DNA of 64,000 nucleotides from JAUCQB01 sp964586235 (GTDB lineage Bacteria > Planctomycetota > Phycisphaerae > UBA1845 > PWPN01), in NCBI GenBank assembly GCA_964586235.1, contig CAZPIO010000021.1, positions 1 to 64,000 of the forward strand. Reading direction: 5' to 3'. A model generated the notes under the pieces. That model worked only from the letters and a program-made list of their open reading frames with translations. It was not told the DNA's origin and ran no database searches. Positions within the stretch are counted from its first letter, which is position 1. Each line of letters opens with the position of its first letter. Of the stretch, positions 53,200 to 63,231 are shown in pieces. A program made the translations under genes and the position numbers.

Positions 53200-56100
53200 C
53201 TATCGCCCCTTGGGATAAACAAACACCGGCAGCGAGTCGCGGGCACAGGTCTGGCCGTCAGCGTTTTCGACACTCACGGTCAGTCGATATCGGCCGGGGG
53301 GCGATTGAGTCGTCAGCGCCAGGCTGTGCTCCGCGGCCTGGGGCATCACCGGCAGCGAAATCCCGTTCTCGACCGGCGGGGTCTCCGGCGAATCGAGCGA
53401 TTGCAGAACAGCCTTGACGTTTGCCTGCGTTGCTCGTGGTGATCGTGCGGCCAGGACGACGCGGAAATGCCCGCCTTCCTCGGTTGCCCGGCGACGCCAG
53501 AGGATTTCGGCCGAAACTCTGTCTCCAGCCGGTGACGGAGCAAACCGCATGGTCGCGTACTTGCCCGACCACTTGCCGCGAGTCATCGCCCCGGGTCGCA
53601 GCTCCAGCCGGCCCTTTCGCTGTCGCCCGCCATCGCTGTCGTTGACCACGATGTCGAACCCGCACGCGGGCCAGAGATCCGGCGAGACGGGCGTCAACTC
53701 CGACAACGGCACGGCCGCTTCGTAAAGCGTCTGCCCTTGCCGCCGCTGAATGCTCACCTTCACGTTGTCCATCACCGCCAGCGGCTGACCCCGCCGACCG
53801 TGCCAGCGCCAGGCCATCGAACGTCCATCCTGCAGGATGAGAGCAATCTCCGGATCTTCTGCGCCGAACTGGCCGTCGTCTCGCCGCTCCAGCGTCGGAT
53901 CGAGCCCGAGCTGCACGCAGTCGCCTTTCCAGTACTCCCGCTCAAAGTGTGGCTGATGGTGAACATCGTCGGTCACCCGGACCGCGACATACAGATTCGC
54001 ATCATCGACGGCCATCGCCGCCTGAACGGCCAGGTCGTCCGGCTTGCCGAACAGATATCGCCCGCTCCTGCGCAGCTTGAGCGGTATGCGCCTGCCGTTG
54101 TCGCCATTCTGGTATCGCCCGAGCCGCTGGTGCATCTGGAACTGCCAGTTGATCGGCCAGCCGTCGGCGCCGACGATCAGGTCGCCCTCGAGAATGCCCG
54201 CCTTGGCAGCCGGTGAATCCGGCTCCAGCGCGGTCACGGCCACGCCCTTGCCGCCGGTGTCTTCGAGCATGTACTTCTCTTCGAGTTGCGGCTTGGTCTG
54301 CTCGAAGGTCATGCCCATGTAACGAGTGAAATGCATCTTCCAGCGGTCTTGCGACAAATCGTTGACCACCTCCACTTCCGTGCTCGTCATGTCGGGAAAG
54401 CCATGCTTGTGCCAGGTCAGATCGATCCAGTGGGCGTTTGTCCAGTCGTCCAGGTTGCCGTCGATGGTGACGCTTGCCGCGCGCTCCACCGTGTAATCGC
54501 TTTTACCATCGTCGCGTTTGGCGATGTCTGGCACGGCCCCCTGATCGAAGGTGAGCGTCAGGCCCTTGGCTGCTCGGGCTTGCGGCCATGGCGGATTGAC
54601 TTCCAGTGAAGCGTCCGGCCGCACGATCACCAGCCGTTCGTAACCGAGACCGCGGATGCGGGGCTCGTCCACGACGAAGTCGAACGGGACGCCCATGCGC
54701 GAGCAAAGAATGCCCTCCCACATCAGGGCGGCCGAGACGTCGAGGTAATTGGCCTCGCCGCTCGATCGCTGTTCGCCGGCCATGCCCCAGGTGCCCGTCC
54801 ATGAGAAGGCATAACCTGGCGGCAAGGCGATGCCCACGCGGCCGGCCCGGGTCGCAGCCTGGCAGTCGCGCGGGTGGTCCGCAACGTGCTTGTTGACTTT
54901 TCGGGCCACCTCCAACTCAACGTCGTACGACATGTTCGGGGCGAACGTCCAGAACCACAGATACCGGGCCCCCATGTCATAGGCTTTGATCAGCGCCGGC
55001 ACCCGCATCTTCGGATCGCCTTCGGGATAGACGCTCGTGCCCCAGTCGCCGCCGAACGCCCGGGCCGCTCCGCTCAGGAACGCGAACAGGCAATGGTACT
55101 GGTCTTCGTTGGTGAGGTTTTCGAGCCCTTCGGCGCCGAAGAGTTGTTCGGGCTCCCAGCCGTAGCCGCGGCCGATGTATCGCCCCTCGTGGACCACGGC
55201 CGGAGCCCCGGCCGCGTACTGGTACCACGCCGACCAATAGTCGGTGTCCCAGGAGACGGCGTTCGGATAATACAGGTCGAGCGTTCCCAGGTCGGCTTTG
55301 TTCGCGAGTTTAATTCCACGACGATCGAGCGTGTAGTGCGACGCCACCCGCTGACGCATGGCCTCGGCTACCTGCTCCGGGCCGGTGGTCTTGACTGGTA
55401 TGTCGCCGCTCCAGCCCAGCCTCACGCTGGGTTCGTCGATGAACATCTGGCCGGGAATCCAATTGCTGCGATAGAAGGTGTCCGGGAAGTTGGGGGTCGT
55501 TCGGAAAAAGACCGGCTTGTCGATGAACCAGCTCAATTGCTCGTCGTTGCCGGGGCCGAAGTAGTTTATCCCCGCGGCCATCTGGTCCTCGACTTCCTCG
55601 CGGGTGCAGGAGCGATACTTCTCCTCCTTCACCGGTGCTTTCGGGTCCTCGCGATGAAGGCCGTTCGGGCCGATGATCAGGTCATTTCGCAGAGTCAGGA
55701 CCTTCGGATCGTCAAAGCTCAGCCGTTGCGGCGCGTCGAATCGCGGCACGCGGACCAGAACGTGACCCAGGAAGGCTCCGGCCGAGGCGAAACCGCCGTC
55801 GTACGCCGCGTCGGATGCCGGGCGGGGCAGGAACGACTCCTGAAACTGGATCGGCGGCAGGAGGGCTTTGCCGGTTGCCGCATCGCGGTATTCGAGCACC
55901 TTGCCGGCCGCGTCGCGATAGACATATCGCGCGATTCTGCCGACCCCCGCCTGCGCGGTCATAGCCGTGTGCTCGGACAGGACCTGTACGCCGTAGCTGC
56001 CGCCCTTGCGAAGTGCCGCGGTCATCTCCCACCGGGTCATCTCCGTCTGGCCGACCGCCTCGGGCCCCGTCACGTTGATCCGAATCGACGATACGCAGGG

Positions 56101-56229
56101 GCTCTGCCCCTCGACTGAAGGAGCGGTGACATAAAACGCCTCACTGCCGCTTCTCACAGTTGTAGGAGTGCCCAAGGCGGACTGGCTTGTGCTCACAAGC
56201 ACACAGAGGACGACGCTGATCGATCGCAT
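53200..56229 (-). CDS. Large exported protein with PDZ domain inside a CBM9-like domain
   Basis: A 1009-residue exported protein (signal MRSISVVLCVLVSTSQSALG). Residues about 30-570 form a glycosidase-like part with aromatic-rich barrel pieces (VSWDTDYWSAWYQYAAGAP, YLWFWTFAPNMSYDVE). From about 588 a CBM9-like strand set starts (VTIDGNLDDW). At about 660-722 a PDZ domain is inserted (GVAVTALEPDSPAAKAGILE, GDLIVGADGWPI). The CBM9-like fold then resumes (DLAVQAAMAVDDANLYVAVR, WKGDCVQLGLDPT) to about 870, followed by a beta sandwich. The catalytic family is not recognised. AAAGGA precedes the ATG at 56229. The frame is open further upstream without a signal. Confidence 0.7.
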   Translation of the reverse strand: MRSISVVLCVLVSTSQSALGTPTTVRSGSEAFYVTAPSVEGQSPCVSSIRINVTGPEAVGQTEMTRWEMTAALRKGGSYGVQVLSEHTAMTAQAGVGRIARYVYRDAAGKVLEYRDAATGKALLPPIQFQESFLPRPASDAAYDGGFASAGAFLGHVLVRVPRFDAPQRLSFDDPKVLTLRNDLIIGPNGLHREDPKAPVKEEKYRSCTREEVEDQMAAGINYFGPGNDEQLSWFIDKPVFFRTTPNFPDTFYRSNWIPGQMFIDEPSVRLGWSGDIPVKTTGPEQVAEAMRQRVASHYTLDRRGIKLANKADLGTLDLYYPNAVSWDTDYWSAWYQYAAGAPAVVHEGRYIGRGYGWEPEQLFGAEGLENLTNEDQYHCLFAFLSGAARAFGGDWGTSVYPEGDPKMRVPALIKAYDMGARYLWFWTFAPNMSYDVELEVARKVNKHVADHPRDCQAATRAGRVGIALPPGYAFSWTGTWGMAGEQRSSGEANYLDVSAALMWEGILCSRMGVPFDFVVDEPRIRGLGYERLVIVRPDASLEVNPPWPQARAAKGLTLTFDQGAVPDIAKRDDGKSDYTVERAASVTIDGNLDDWTNAHWIDLTWHKHGFPDMTSTEVEVVNDLSQDRWKMHFTRYMGMTFEQTKPQLEEKYMLEDTGGKGVAVTALEPDSPAAKAGILEGDLIVGADGWPINWQFQMHQRLGRYQNGDNGRRIPLKLRRSGRYLFGKPDDLAVQAAMAVDDANLYVAVRVTDDVHHQPHFEREYWKGDCVQLGLDPTLERRDDGQFGAEDPEIALILQDGRSMAWRWHGRRGQPLAVMDNVKVSIQRRQGQTLYEAAVPLSELTPVSPDLWPACGFDIVVNDSDGGRQRKGRLELRPGAMTRGKWSGKYATMRFAPSPAGDRVSAEILWRRRATEEGGHFRVVLAARSPRATQANVKAVLQSLDSPETPPVENGISLPVMPQAAEHSLALTTQSPPGRYRLTVSVENADGQTCARDSLPVFVYPKGR

Positions 56230-56376
56230 GAGAGCCGATCCTTTCCACTGACGGCTGGAACAGCATTCTTGCACAGAAACCTCCGCCTCCAAACGACGGG
56301 CTTTATACGCGCCGACGCGCTCACCCGCAATCGCGGGCCGCAGTGCGGGCCGCTGGGCGGTGCGCTGCGGTGGGCC

Positions 56377-56382
56377 TACAAT
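56377..56382 (+). promoter_or_regulatory. Possible -10 element of the peroxiredoxin gene
   Basis: TACAAT, 23 bp upstream of ATG 56406. No recognisable -35 at 16-18 bp. Confidence 0.3.
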
Positions 56383-56405
56383 TCGCGTGTCAGGAGGCCA
56401 CACCG

Positions 56406-56966
56406 ATGAGGAACACGTCGCTTGTCGCGGTTTTGATGTTGCCGGCCGCATTGTGGGTCGTGGGATGGGCAGGCTGCCAGGCCGGCGGTGCTCGTGAGCC
56501 TTCAGACGTGCCTCCGGCCGCGTTGAGTCCGCGGTCGGGACTGATCCCGGTCGGCGAGCAGGCACCCGATTTCACTGCGGTCGATCAGTCGGGCGCTCAC
56601 ATTCGTCTGGGCGAACTGCTCAAGAATCAAGAAATGGTCCTCATTTTCTACCCGGGCGATTTCACCCCCGGTTGCACGAAGCAGTTGTGCGCGATTCGCG
56701 ACGACTGGACGCGGTTCGAGCGGAACGGGATCACCGTGCTGGGAGTGAATCCGGCCGACGTCGCCGAACATGCGCGTTTCGCCGGCCAGTATCATTTTCC
56801 TTTCCGGCTGATCGTGGACCAGGGCTCAAAGATCGCCGCCGCATACGGGGCTGCGGGCGCGCTGCACACCCAGCGGACGGTGTATGCCATCCGCAAGGAT
56901 GGCAAGGTGGCCCTGGCCGAGCGAGGCTTCGTCGATCACAACAAGATCTTCGCGGCGCTCAAATGA
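56406..56966 (+). CDS. Lipoprotein peroxiredoxin (Bcp/AhpC-TSA family)
   Basis: A 186-residue thiol peroxidase anchored outside the cytoplasm. The lipobox is WAGC with Cys24. The thioredoxin-fold region begins near VGEQAPDFTAVDQSGAHIRL. The peroxidatic Cys90 is in FTPGCT and a second Cys95 five residues later, the atypical 2-Cys Bcp pattern. IRDDWTRFERNGITVLGVN and a C-terminal VDHNKIFAALK complete the domain. It reduces peroxides in the envelope using a thiol donor not seen here. GGAGG precedes ATG 56406. It is divergent from the CBM9/PDZ gene. Confidence 0.92.
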   Translation: MRNTSLVAVLMLPAALWVVGWAGCQAGGAREPSDVPPAALSPRSGLIPVGEQAPDFTAVDQSGAHIRLGELLKNQEMVLIFYPGDFTPGCTKQLCAIRDDWTRFERNGITVLGVNPADVAEHARFAGQYHFPFRLIVDQGSKIAAAYGAAGALHTQRTVYAIRKDGKVALAERGFVDHNKIFAALK

Positions 56967-57049
56967 GCGGGCCGGTGGGCGAGGGCCCTCGGTGCACAAT
57001 TCGCCGTCCCGTGGCTGTGTTCGCAATGGAAGCTTTCACAGGGCAGATA

Positions 57050-57104
57050 CCGGCAGGATAAACCTGCCGGCTCGTCAGGAGTCGCGGTCGGAGACCGCTC
57101 CTAC
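57050..57104. repeat. Composite two-hairpin intergenic repeat (REP-like), copy 3
   Basis: An 8-bp stem 57050-57057/57063-57070 (CCGGCAGG/CCTGCCGG) with loop ATAAA is followed by CTCGTCA and then TCGCGGTCGGAGACCGCTCC plus TAC (57082-57104), a hairpin that reads GTAG-GAGCGG on the minus strand. The order is the same as at 14419-14472. The CTA at 57101-57103 is the TAG stop of the minus-strand gene that ends here. Confidence 0.8.
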
Positions 57105-60082
57105 TTCCCGGACGGTGAACTGGCCGTGCCGGGGACCACATAGAGCCACCGATTCGTTTGTCCCGGTGCGAGGGTCGTTACCAGTACACCGTCTTCGACC
57201 GTTGCGGGAACGACCTCGCCGCGACTGCCGGGTCTCGGGCCTTCGGCGATGACCTGGACCTGACGCGGCAGGCCGAGGGCCGGGATGCGAACGGTACCCG
57301 CGCCGTGAACGCGGATCCGCAGCATCGCCCCGGCCTGTGTTCGGCAGGCGGGTTCGATCGGGGCCCAGGCCAACAGCGGCATCGGCTTTTCGGCGAAGAC
57401 CGTTGTCTTGCCGTTGATCGTGATCTGGTTGCAGCCGACACCGCAGAATGCGGTCAGACGGCCGTCGGCATCCGCCCGGAACGCGACACATTGCTGGCCC
57501 TCGAAGCTGACCGCCTGGCCGTGGACCTTGAGGTCCTTGAGCGAGATGTGCTCGGAGGGCAGTGTCAGGCCCTTGACGATCTTCTCATCCTCTTCGCGAT
57601 TTCTGGCCCAGCCGCCGGGCCAGCATTCGTCGACGTCGCGCAGGTGCGGGGCGATCGCGATCGTGCCGTTGGGGAAACGGCACACAAGATAAGACGTTGT
57701 CCGCGAGAGATGCTCGGTGTTGTCGTTGACGCCGGCGAATCTGCCGCTGGCTGGATACGCTCCCAGGCCGCTGAGGATATCGAACCAGTATCGGGTTTCA
57801 TACCCAAGGCTGCCCGACTGATCGTCACGAGGCCGGAAGCCCAGGAACGTCAGGCTCCCGCCTTTGTCGAGCGGCTTGTGTGTCCCGACGCACCACTTCT
57901 TGACCCGGGCGACCGGCTGAACGCCTGCTCGCGGCGCCACCGAGTAAACGTGATCCGGCAGCATCTCCGTCAGCACGGTCATCGGTGCGAGCCCGGCCAG
58001 TTTGCCCTCGAAGACCATCTGCTTGCCGGGCACCATGATTCCCTCGGCCGGGGTCGGTGGGTAATCGACTCCGAACAGGTCCTTCCACGCAGCCAGAGCA
58101 GGTGAGCCATCATCGGCCAGCACCGGTGGCGGGCCCGACCAGACCACGCGCCCGCCGGACTCGGCCAGTTGCCGCATCATCTCAAGCAGCTTCGGTGACG
58201 GGAACGGCTCGAACAGCGTCACCAGCGTGGTGAACCGCCGGCCGGCCATCTCAACCGCACCGTTGACTACCTTTCCTCGCTCGAGCAGCTTGGCCTGGGT
58301 GACGTAGTTGGCATAGCCGTATTGTGTCATCCAGTTGCCGAACCGCTCCTCGGCTGCCACCAGATCGATCGGGTAGAGCATAAGCACATCCACATCGCGG
58401 TGCTCCATGTTCTGCACCATGCCGTAAGGCGCCCATGCCGAATCGCCGTAGGCGTTGGCCAGTGCCTGCCTTCGGCGGCTGATTTCCGCGGGCATGCCCC
58501 AGTGGGCCGCGTATGAGTTCGGGACTTCGTTGAGAATGCCCGTCGAGCAGGCCAGGGCCAGGGCGAAGTAGTCGCGATCGAGGTAGCCACCCTCGGCGTG
58601 GTCGTTGCCGTTGCCTGTCAGGAAGTCGCCCCACTTGAAGTAGTCGTAGCAGGCGGATGCGGCCTGGTGCGATATCGTCGAGCCGATGTAGTCGGGTGTG
58701 TACTCGTAACCGTGGCTGGCTCGCCAGCGGTCGCAGGTTGGGCTCTCGGCCCAGGTTGCGTGGGCCCGGGCTTCAAGCTGATAACCCGTTCGGCCCTCGA
58801 GGTGTCGCTTGGCCGCGGTGAACAGATCGACCACACCGTCCTGAAGCATTCTGTAGTACCGCGCTCGCAACAAAGCGGTAGCCCGAACGTCCTCTGGGGC
58901 GCGCCCCATCACATGCATCACGCCGTTCTTGGCGGTCATGTCGCTTGCCGTGTCTTCCTGCCCGTAGGTGAAATAGACGAGGTACCTTGCGAAGTCGGCG
59001 TATTGCGGCCCGTATGCGGCCGCGAAACGTCGGGCCAGGCCCGGACTGACGTATCGCACGGCGAATTCGCCGTTGTCGTGGTGGGTGTGATAGCCCCAAT
59101 CCTGCTGGATGTGCATCTCGTCGGCGTAGAGCCCGTTCAGCTTGACTCCCGCGTCAACGTAGCGGTCGCACAGTTGCTTGAGGTAGGGCAGGGCCTTGTC
59201 GCTGAAGTAGTCCATCTCCGGTGTCTTGTACTGCTGAACGACCAGCACGCGGTCGAGTCCATTCGCTGTGACCGGACCGCCGCGCCCGTGAATGCGAATG
59301 CGCACGGCGCCGCCCGGCTTGCTGATCGTGTCTTTCCAGACTTCGACCTGTGCGGTCTGCGAGATTTCCACGATGCTCTTCGGATCGACGAAGCGATACG
59401 GCGTGCCGTGCAGGACCTGCTCGCGGAAAGCGAACACCCGCACGCCCGCATCCTGAACGTCAATCGGCCCCTTGTTGTTCGCCCATTTCCGCTGCCGCCA
59501 GAGCTGAACGCTGTAGTCGCCGCTGACCGGGTCGCGCAGGCCTTTGCGATAGTGCATCCACAAGCCCGATTCGCCGGTCTCTTTCACATAGGCAGGACCG
59601 ACCTCCAACGGGCTGAGCAGGCTGAGTTCGAGCCCGAGGCCGTAACCGGCGGCGAACCGGCTGATGACCGCGATGCGCTCGATGTACTCGGGCATGTCGG
59701 GCGTCAGCCGGCGGGGCTTGTCACCCTGGCCGGGGCGGTACTGGGCGAAGAAGTGGTCGAAGGCGATGATCAGCGTCCGCTGGCCCGCGGCTTGGGCGGC
59801 CTCGCAGATCTGGCGCAGGCTCCGCTCGTGAGGCGTCCGGTTGAGGCTGAGGTTGATCGCCTTGTCCGGGTCGACCAGGGCCTCCAATTCCTCGTCGGTG
59901 ACCAGAATGATCGAAGCCCGATGAATCTGGAACGCCCATGGCCCTGGGAAGGCGACCATCTCGGCCTTGTAGACGTTTTCGGGTATGCCTTCCTCCGCTG
60001 CTGGTGCGACGCCGGCCGGGTACAGAGTCAGTCCGATCAACAAGCCCGATATCGCCCGAGACAAATGCACTGTCATCATCAA
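57101..60082 (-). CDS. Very large exported glycosidase-like protein, unknown family
   Basis: A 993-residue exported protein (signal at about 8-29, ending APAAEE). Residues about 40-560 look like a TIM barrel: TLIIAFDHFFAQYRPG, AGVKLNGLYADEMHIQQDWG with acidic residues at a strand end, and GYQLEARAHATWAESPTCDR. About 570-690 (VDVLMLYPIDLVAAEERFG, RFTTLVTLFEPFP, GGRVVWSGPPP) resemble the GATase-like domain of GH42-type enzymes. The rest is beta-rich and closes with an NEW-like sandwich. The family is not recognised. GAGG precedes the start. It is 62 bp downstream of the GH36 gene on the same strand, so both are probably one transcript. Confidence 0.65.
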   Translation of the reverse strand: MMMTVHLSRAISGLLIGLTLYPAGVAPAAEEGIPENVYKAEMVAFPGPWAFQIHRASIILVTDEELEALVDPDKAINLSLNRTPHERSLRQICEAAQAAGQRTLIIAFDHFFAQYRPGQGDKPRRLTPDMPEYIERIAVISRFAAGYGLGLELSLLSPLEVGPAYVKETGESGLWMHYRKGLRDPVSGDYSVQLWRQRKWANNKGPIDVQDAGVRVFAFREQVLHGTPYRFVDPKSIVEISQTAQVEVWKDTISKPGGAVRIRIHGRGGPVTANGLDRVLVVQQYKTPEMDYFSDKALPYLKQLCDRYVDAGVKLNGLYADEMHIQQDWGYHTHHDNGEFAVRYVSPGLARRFAAAYGPQYADFARYLVYFTYGQEDTASDMTAKNGVMHVMGRAPEDVRATALLRARYYRMLQDGVVDLFTAAKRHLEGRTGYQLEARAHATWAESPTCDRWRASHGYEYTPDYIGSTISHQAASACYDYFKWGDFLTGNGNDHAEGGYLDRDYFALALACSTGILNEVPNSYAAHWGMPAEISRRRQALANAYGDSAWAPYGMVQNMEHRDVDVLMLYPIDLVAAEERFGNWMTQYGYANYVTQAKLLERGKVVNGAVEMAGRRFTTLVTLFEPFPSPKLLEMMRQLAESGGRVVWSGPPPVLADDGSPALAAWKDLFGVDYPPTPAEGIMVPGKQMVFEGKLAGLAPMTVLTEMLPDHVYSVAPRAGVQPVARVKKWCVGTHKPLDKGGSLTFLGFRPRDDQSGSLGYETRYWFDILSGLGAYPASGRFAGVNDNTEHLSRTTSYLVCRFPNGTIAIAPHLRDVDECWPGGWARNREEDEKIVKGLTLPSEHISLKDLKVHGQAVSFEGQQCVAFRADADGRLTAFCGVGCNQITINGKTTVFAEKPMPLLAWAPIEPACRTQAGAMLRIRVHGAGTVRIPALGLPRQVQVIAEGPRPGSRGEVVPATVEDGVLVTTLAPGQTNRWLYVVPGTASSPSGK

Positions 60083-60144
60083 ATCCTCATAAAGCGCAAT
60101 CCGCGCTCATTCTCAAATCTTGTTCCGGGGTTGTCCCGACCTAC

Positions 60145-62205
60145 TCATTTTGCGGGCGAGTACCTGACAATCAGGCTTCCCGGTTTGTGATCGATCGCCA
60201 GATCGAGCGAGGACAGCTCCGCGCCCGTCATCGTCGCGGTTTTCTTCGTCCGGGCGTCATCGATGAATTCGACGCGGTATTTCGTCTCCGCCTCGACCGC
60301 CGCGAGCTCGACCTTCAGCCGCTCGCTCGCGCATCCGGCCCGGCGGAACGCCAGGACCAGCCCCGCGTCCAGATCGGGGCGATGCAACTGCCAGGCCACG
60401 AATTCACCCGGCGTGATGCCCACCGGCGTCAGCGGATCGAAGTCGCCGTACCAGTACTTCTGGTTCTCCTTGACCTCGGCGACCGTCGCCTTGGCCAGCG
60501 GAACCGGGAAGCCTTCTTCGAGGTAGCCCCACTCGAGGATTCCCCCGGCTGTCGCCGCACTTCGCGTTTCGTAGGGGTCCGGCGACCAGGTCGCGACGGT
60601 GTGCAGCGGGATATATTGGCTCAGGGCACAGGTCTGCATGTGGTTCCAGTCGATGTGCCCCGGCGAGCAGCCCGAGTCGCTGCGCCACAGCGGCACCGAG
60701 CGCATGCACATCTCCAGGTCGATCCGACGGCCGCCGCTGGCGCAGTTGTCGATCAGGAGCTTCGGATTCCCGGCCCGCAACTCATCCCACATCTCATAGA
60801 GGCCTTCGACATAACGGATTTCGTTCATCCCCTCGCGGTTGGGCTCGTCGTATTTGCGCCAGGTGTGCAGCGGCTCGGTGTTGAAGTCGTTGCGGTAGAT
60901 GTCCAGGCCGTACTCCTTGATCCGCTGCAGCAGCAGGTCGGTCAGCCAGCGCCGGGCCTTGGGGTCGTTCAGCCTGAACAGGTGATTGTGTTCACCCTTG
61001 AAGACGAAATCCATGTGTTCTCTGGCAATCTGCGTATCGAGCCCCACGCGTTCCGGCTCGAACCAGACCATGAACCGCATGCCCAGCCGGTGGCACTCAT
61101 CGCTGACCGGTCTGAGGCCGTTGGGAAACTCGGCCGGCTTGCAGAACCAGTTGCCGACGCCGTTCGGGAAGTTGCCCGGGAACCATGCGGCGTCGAGCCA
61201 CACGGTGTCGGCGCCGATCTCGTGGGCGAATCGGGCGTACTCGATCTGGCCTTTCTCCGTGGCCCAGCCGGGGCGGGCATTGTAACGGTCGTAAGTCTGC
61301 AGGGCGACCGGCAGCCTCACCGGCCGGCCGTCGAGACGCGGCACGTAATGGAACAGCAGAAGCCGGCGCCAGCGATTGTGAGCCGCCTGGCGGTTACCCT
61401 TCCACGGCATCATCAGGATTCGCGGTGTGCGGATCTTCTCGCCGGGATGAAGCAGCAGGCGGGTCTTTTCCATGCCGGCCGTGATCCGCGTCGAGCCGCC
61501 GGCCGAGCGGTCGAAGGTCGCCGCCCATTGGCCGGTCCAGCCGACCGCGATGATCGACCCGCCGTCGCCGTGTTGCAGATTGAAGAACGGGAACGCGCTG
61601 GTGCAGGCCGGACGCCCGCCGTTGGGTGCCAGCCGAAGCGACTTGCCCGGTTCGAGCGGCGAGTCCTTGGGCTGAAACGCGGCCTCCCCCGCAGTATCGC
61701 CGTTGAGATGGCGCAGGATGACTGTCTGGCCGGGATCATGCGCGCCCAACGTCAGGTTGAGCGCCTGGATGTTTTCGATGATCGGCGTGTCTTTGTTGCC
61801 GAGGTTCTCGATGTACACCACCCAGTCCGCGGCAGGGAAACGTTCGAACGCCGCCACGGCCAGCGTGACTTGCAGCCCGGTCTGCGGATCGGACCACCGG
61901 ATGCGGTGCTCGACGCGGTCGGACAACTCTTTCGTCTCGGCGGTTCGTTTCCAGTCCTTGATCAGGTTAGCGAAAGGTCTGCCTGCGTAGACGAATGAGA
62001 AGGGCGGATCGCTCCAGAACGGCAACCCTGCCACCGGTTTGCCCGCCCACGAAGCAACCCAGTCCTGCATGGCCTGCACCTCATCGGCCCCGGCCATGAC
62101 CGCGTCATCGACCGCGTCGGTCGGAATGTCGCTGTCCAGCATCGCCGGTGTCTCGGTGCCGGCCAGGGCCAGCACGCACAAGAACGCGATCAATCGTCGT
62201 CTCAT
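60145..62205 (-). CDS. Exported alpha-galactosidase, GH36
   Basis: A 686-residue exported GH36/GH-D enzyme that hydrolyses terminal alpha-galactosides. The signal is MRRRLIAFLCVLALAGTETP. An N-terminal beta-supersandwich (about 60-320) precedes the barrel: ADTVWLDAAWFPG, MRFMVWFEPERVG, LDIYRNDFNTEP with the nucleophile Asp, CASGGRRIDLEM, and WRSDSGCSPGH with the acid/base Asp. A C-terminal beta domain follows. ATG 62205 has GGAGG 8 bp upstream. The frame extends 34 codons further up without signal-like sequence. It is the first of two glycosidase-type genes on this strand. Confidence 0.92.
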   Translation of the reverse strand: MRRRLIAFLCVLALAGTETPAMLDSDIPTDAVDDAVMAGADEVQAMQDWVASWAGKPVAGLPFWSDPPFSFVYAGRPFANLIKDWKRTAETKELSDRVEHRIRWSDPQTGLQVTLAVAAFERFPAADWVVYIENLGNKDTPIIENIQALNLTLGAHDPGQTVILRHLNGDTAGEAAFQPKDSPLEPGKSLRLAPNGGRPACTSAFPFFNLQHGDGGSIIAVGWTGQWAATFDRSAGGSTRITAGMEKTRLLLHPGEKIRTPRILMMPWKGNRQAAHNRWRRLLLFHYVPRLDGRPVRLPVALQTYDRYNARPGWATEKGQIEYARFAHEIGADTVWLDAAWFPGNFPNGVGNWFCKPAEFPNGLRPVSDECHRLGMRFMVWFEPERVGLDTQIAREHMDFVFKGEHNHLFRLNDPKARRWLTDLLLQRIKEYGLDIYRNDFNTEPLHTWRKYDEPNREGMNEIRYVEGLYEMWDELRAGNPKLLIDNCASGGRRIDLEMCMRSVPLWRSDSGCSPGHIDWNHMQTCALSQYIPLHTVATWSPDPYETRSAATAGGILEWGYLEEGFPVPLAKATVAEVKENQKYWYGDFDPLTPVGITPGEFVAWQLHRPDLDAGLVLAFRRAGCASERLKVELAAVEAETKYRVEFIDDARTKKTATMTGAELSSLDLAIDHKPGSLIVRYSPAK

Positions 62206-62426
62206 CGCCTTTACCTCCACTTTGCCGGCCCGTGTGGTCATCATTTTAGACGATCTGATGGTTTTCCGCGCCTTTACCCGCGCGGAGACTCGGCACGACT
62301 GCACCAACTGCTGATGTTGCAGCCGCGGAAGGCCGGCGGTTTTGCGAGTCCGGGCGCAGGACGCCGTCCGAGTGAGCCGCCGAGCCTATGTGCCGGTCTG
62401 AGTTACCTCTGGAGGCGCCTCAAGGT

Positions 62427-63140
62427 ATGATCCATCTGGTTCAGGGGGACAAGTCGGCGGAACGGCCGAAGGGATTCTTGATGAATCGAAGGCTCTACGT
62501 CTGGTTTTACGATAAGGTTTTCAGTCGCTGCTACGATCTGGTGATCAAGTGGTGTTTTTTGCCGCTCGGCCAGGAGCGTGTGGTGAGGCGGGCTCTGGTC
62601 AGGGCGGCCGGTCTGCGGCCCGGGACGAGCACTCTGGAGACGTGCTGCGGGACCGGTGGATGCACTCTTGCGGTTGCCAAGGAGCTTGGATCGCATGCCG
62701 AGATCAAGGCAATCGACATCTCCCGCGGCCAAATCGCCGTGGCCGTGAGAAAGAATCTTCCCCCGAACGTCGAATTCGCGGTGATGGACGCATCGGCCAC
62801 TTCGTTCCCGGACGGCCGGTTTGAGAACGTGGTGATCCCGCACGCGCTCCATGAAATGCCAAGGCCGCAGCGACTTGCGGTGCTGAGAGAGGCCCGGCGG
62901 GTCCTGGTGGCTGGGGGGAAGCTGGTCGTCATGGAACTGGATCGCCCGCCCAATCTCTTCTGGCGGCTGTGCCTCGGTTTTTTCGCCTTCTACTGGCTGC
63001 CCTTCAACTTCGAAACGGCCACTCGCAAGGACATGCTGAGGCACGGGCTGACGCAGGAAGTCATCGAAGCGGGTTTCGAGGACGTGTGCAGAACGCCGAT
63101 GTACCATGGCGCGCTCCAAGTCGTGACCGGACGGAAGTGA
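62427..63140 (+). CDS. Class I SAM-dependent methyltransferase (UbiE-like)
   Basis: A 237-residue methyltransferase. Motif I is LETCCGTGGCTLAVAKELG with an unusual CCGTGG in place of GxGxG, then IKAIDISRGQIAVA, FAVMDASATSFPDGRFENVV and a post-motif LREARRVLVAGGKLVVMELD, the Methyltransf_11/UbiE pattern. A hydrophobic patch near the end (LCLGFFAFYWLPFNF) suggests contact with membrane or a lipid substrate, as in quinone or phospholipid methylation. ATG 62427 was chosen with GGAGG at 62411-62415; an internal ATG 18 codons later is possible. Confidence 0.85.
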   Translation: MIHLVQGDKSAERPKGFLMNRRLYVWFYDKVFSRCYDLVIKWCFLPLGQERVVRRALVRAAGLRPGTSTLETCCGTGGCTLAVAKELGSHAEIKAIDISRGQIAVAVRKNLPPNVEFAVMDASATSFPDGRFENVVIPHALHEMPRPQRLAVLREARRVLVAGGKLVVMELDRPPNLFWRLCLGFFAFYWLPFNFETATRKDMLRHGLTQEVIEAGFEDVCRTPMYHGALQVVTGRK

Positions 63141-63231
63141 ACGATTGTGCGGCTTGCGACGACGCCTGCGTCTGGTAACGTATACAGCGGTCCGGATTGT
63201 CGACAGACCGGATTCCCTGCTGGGTGACGAC

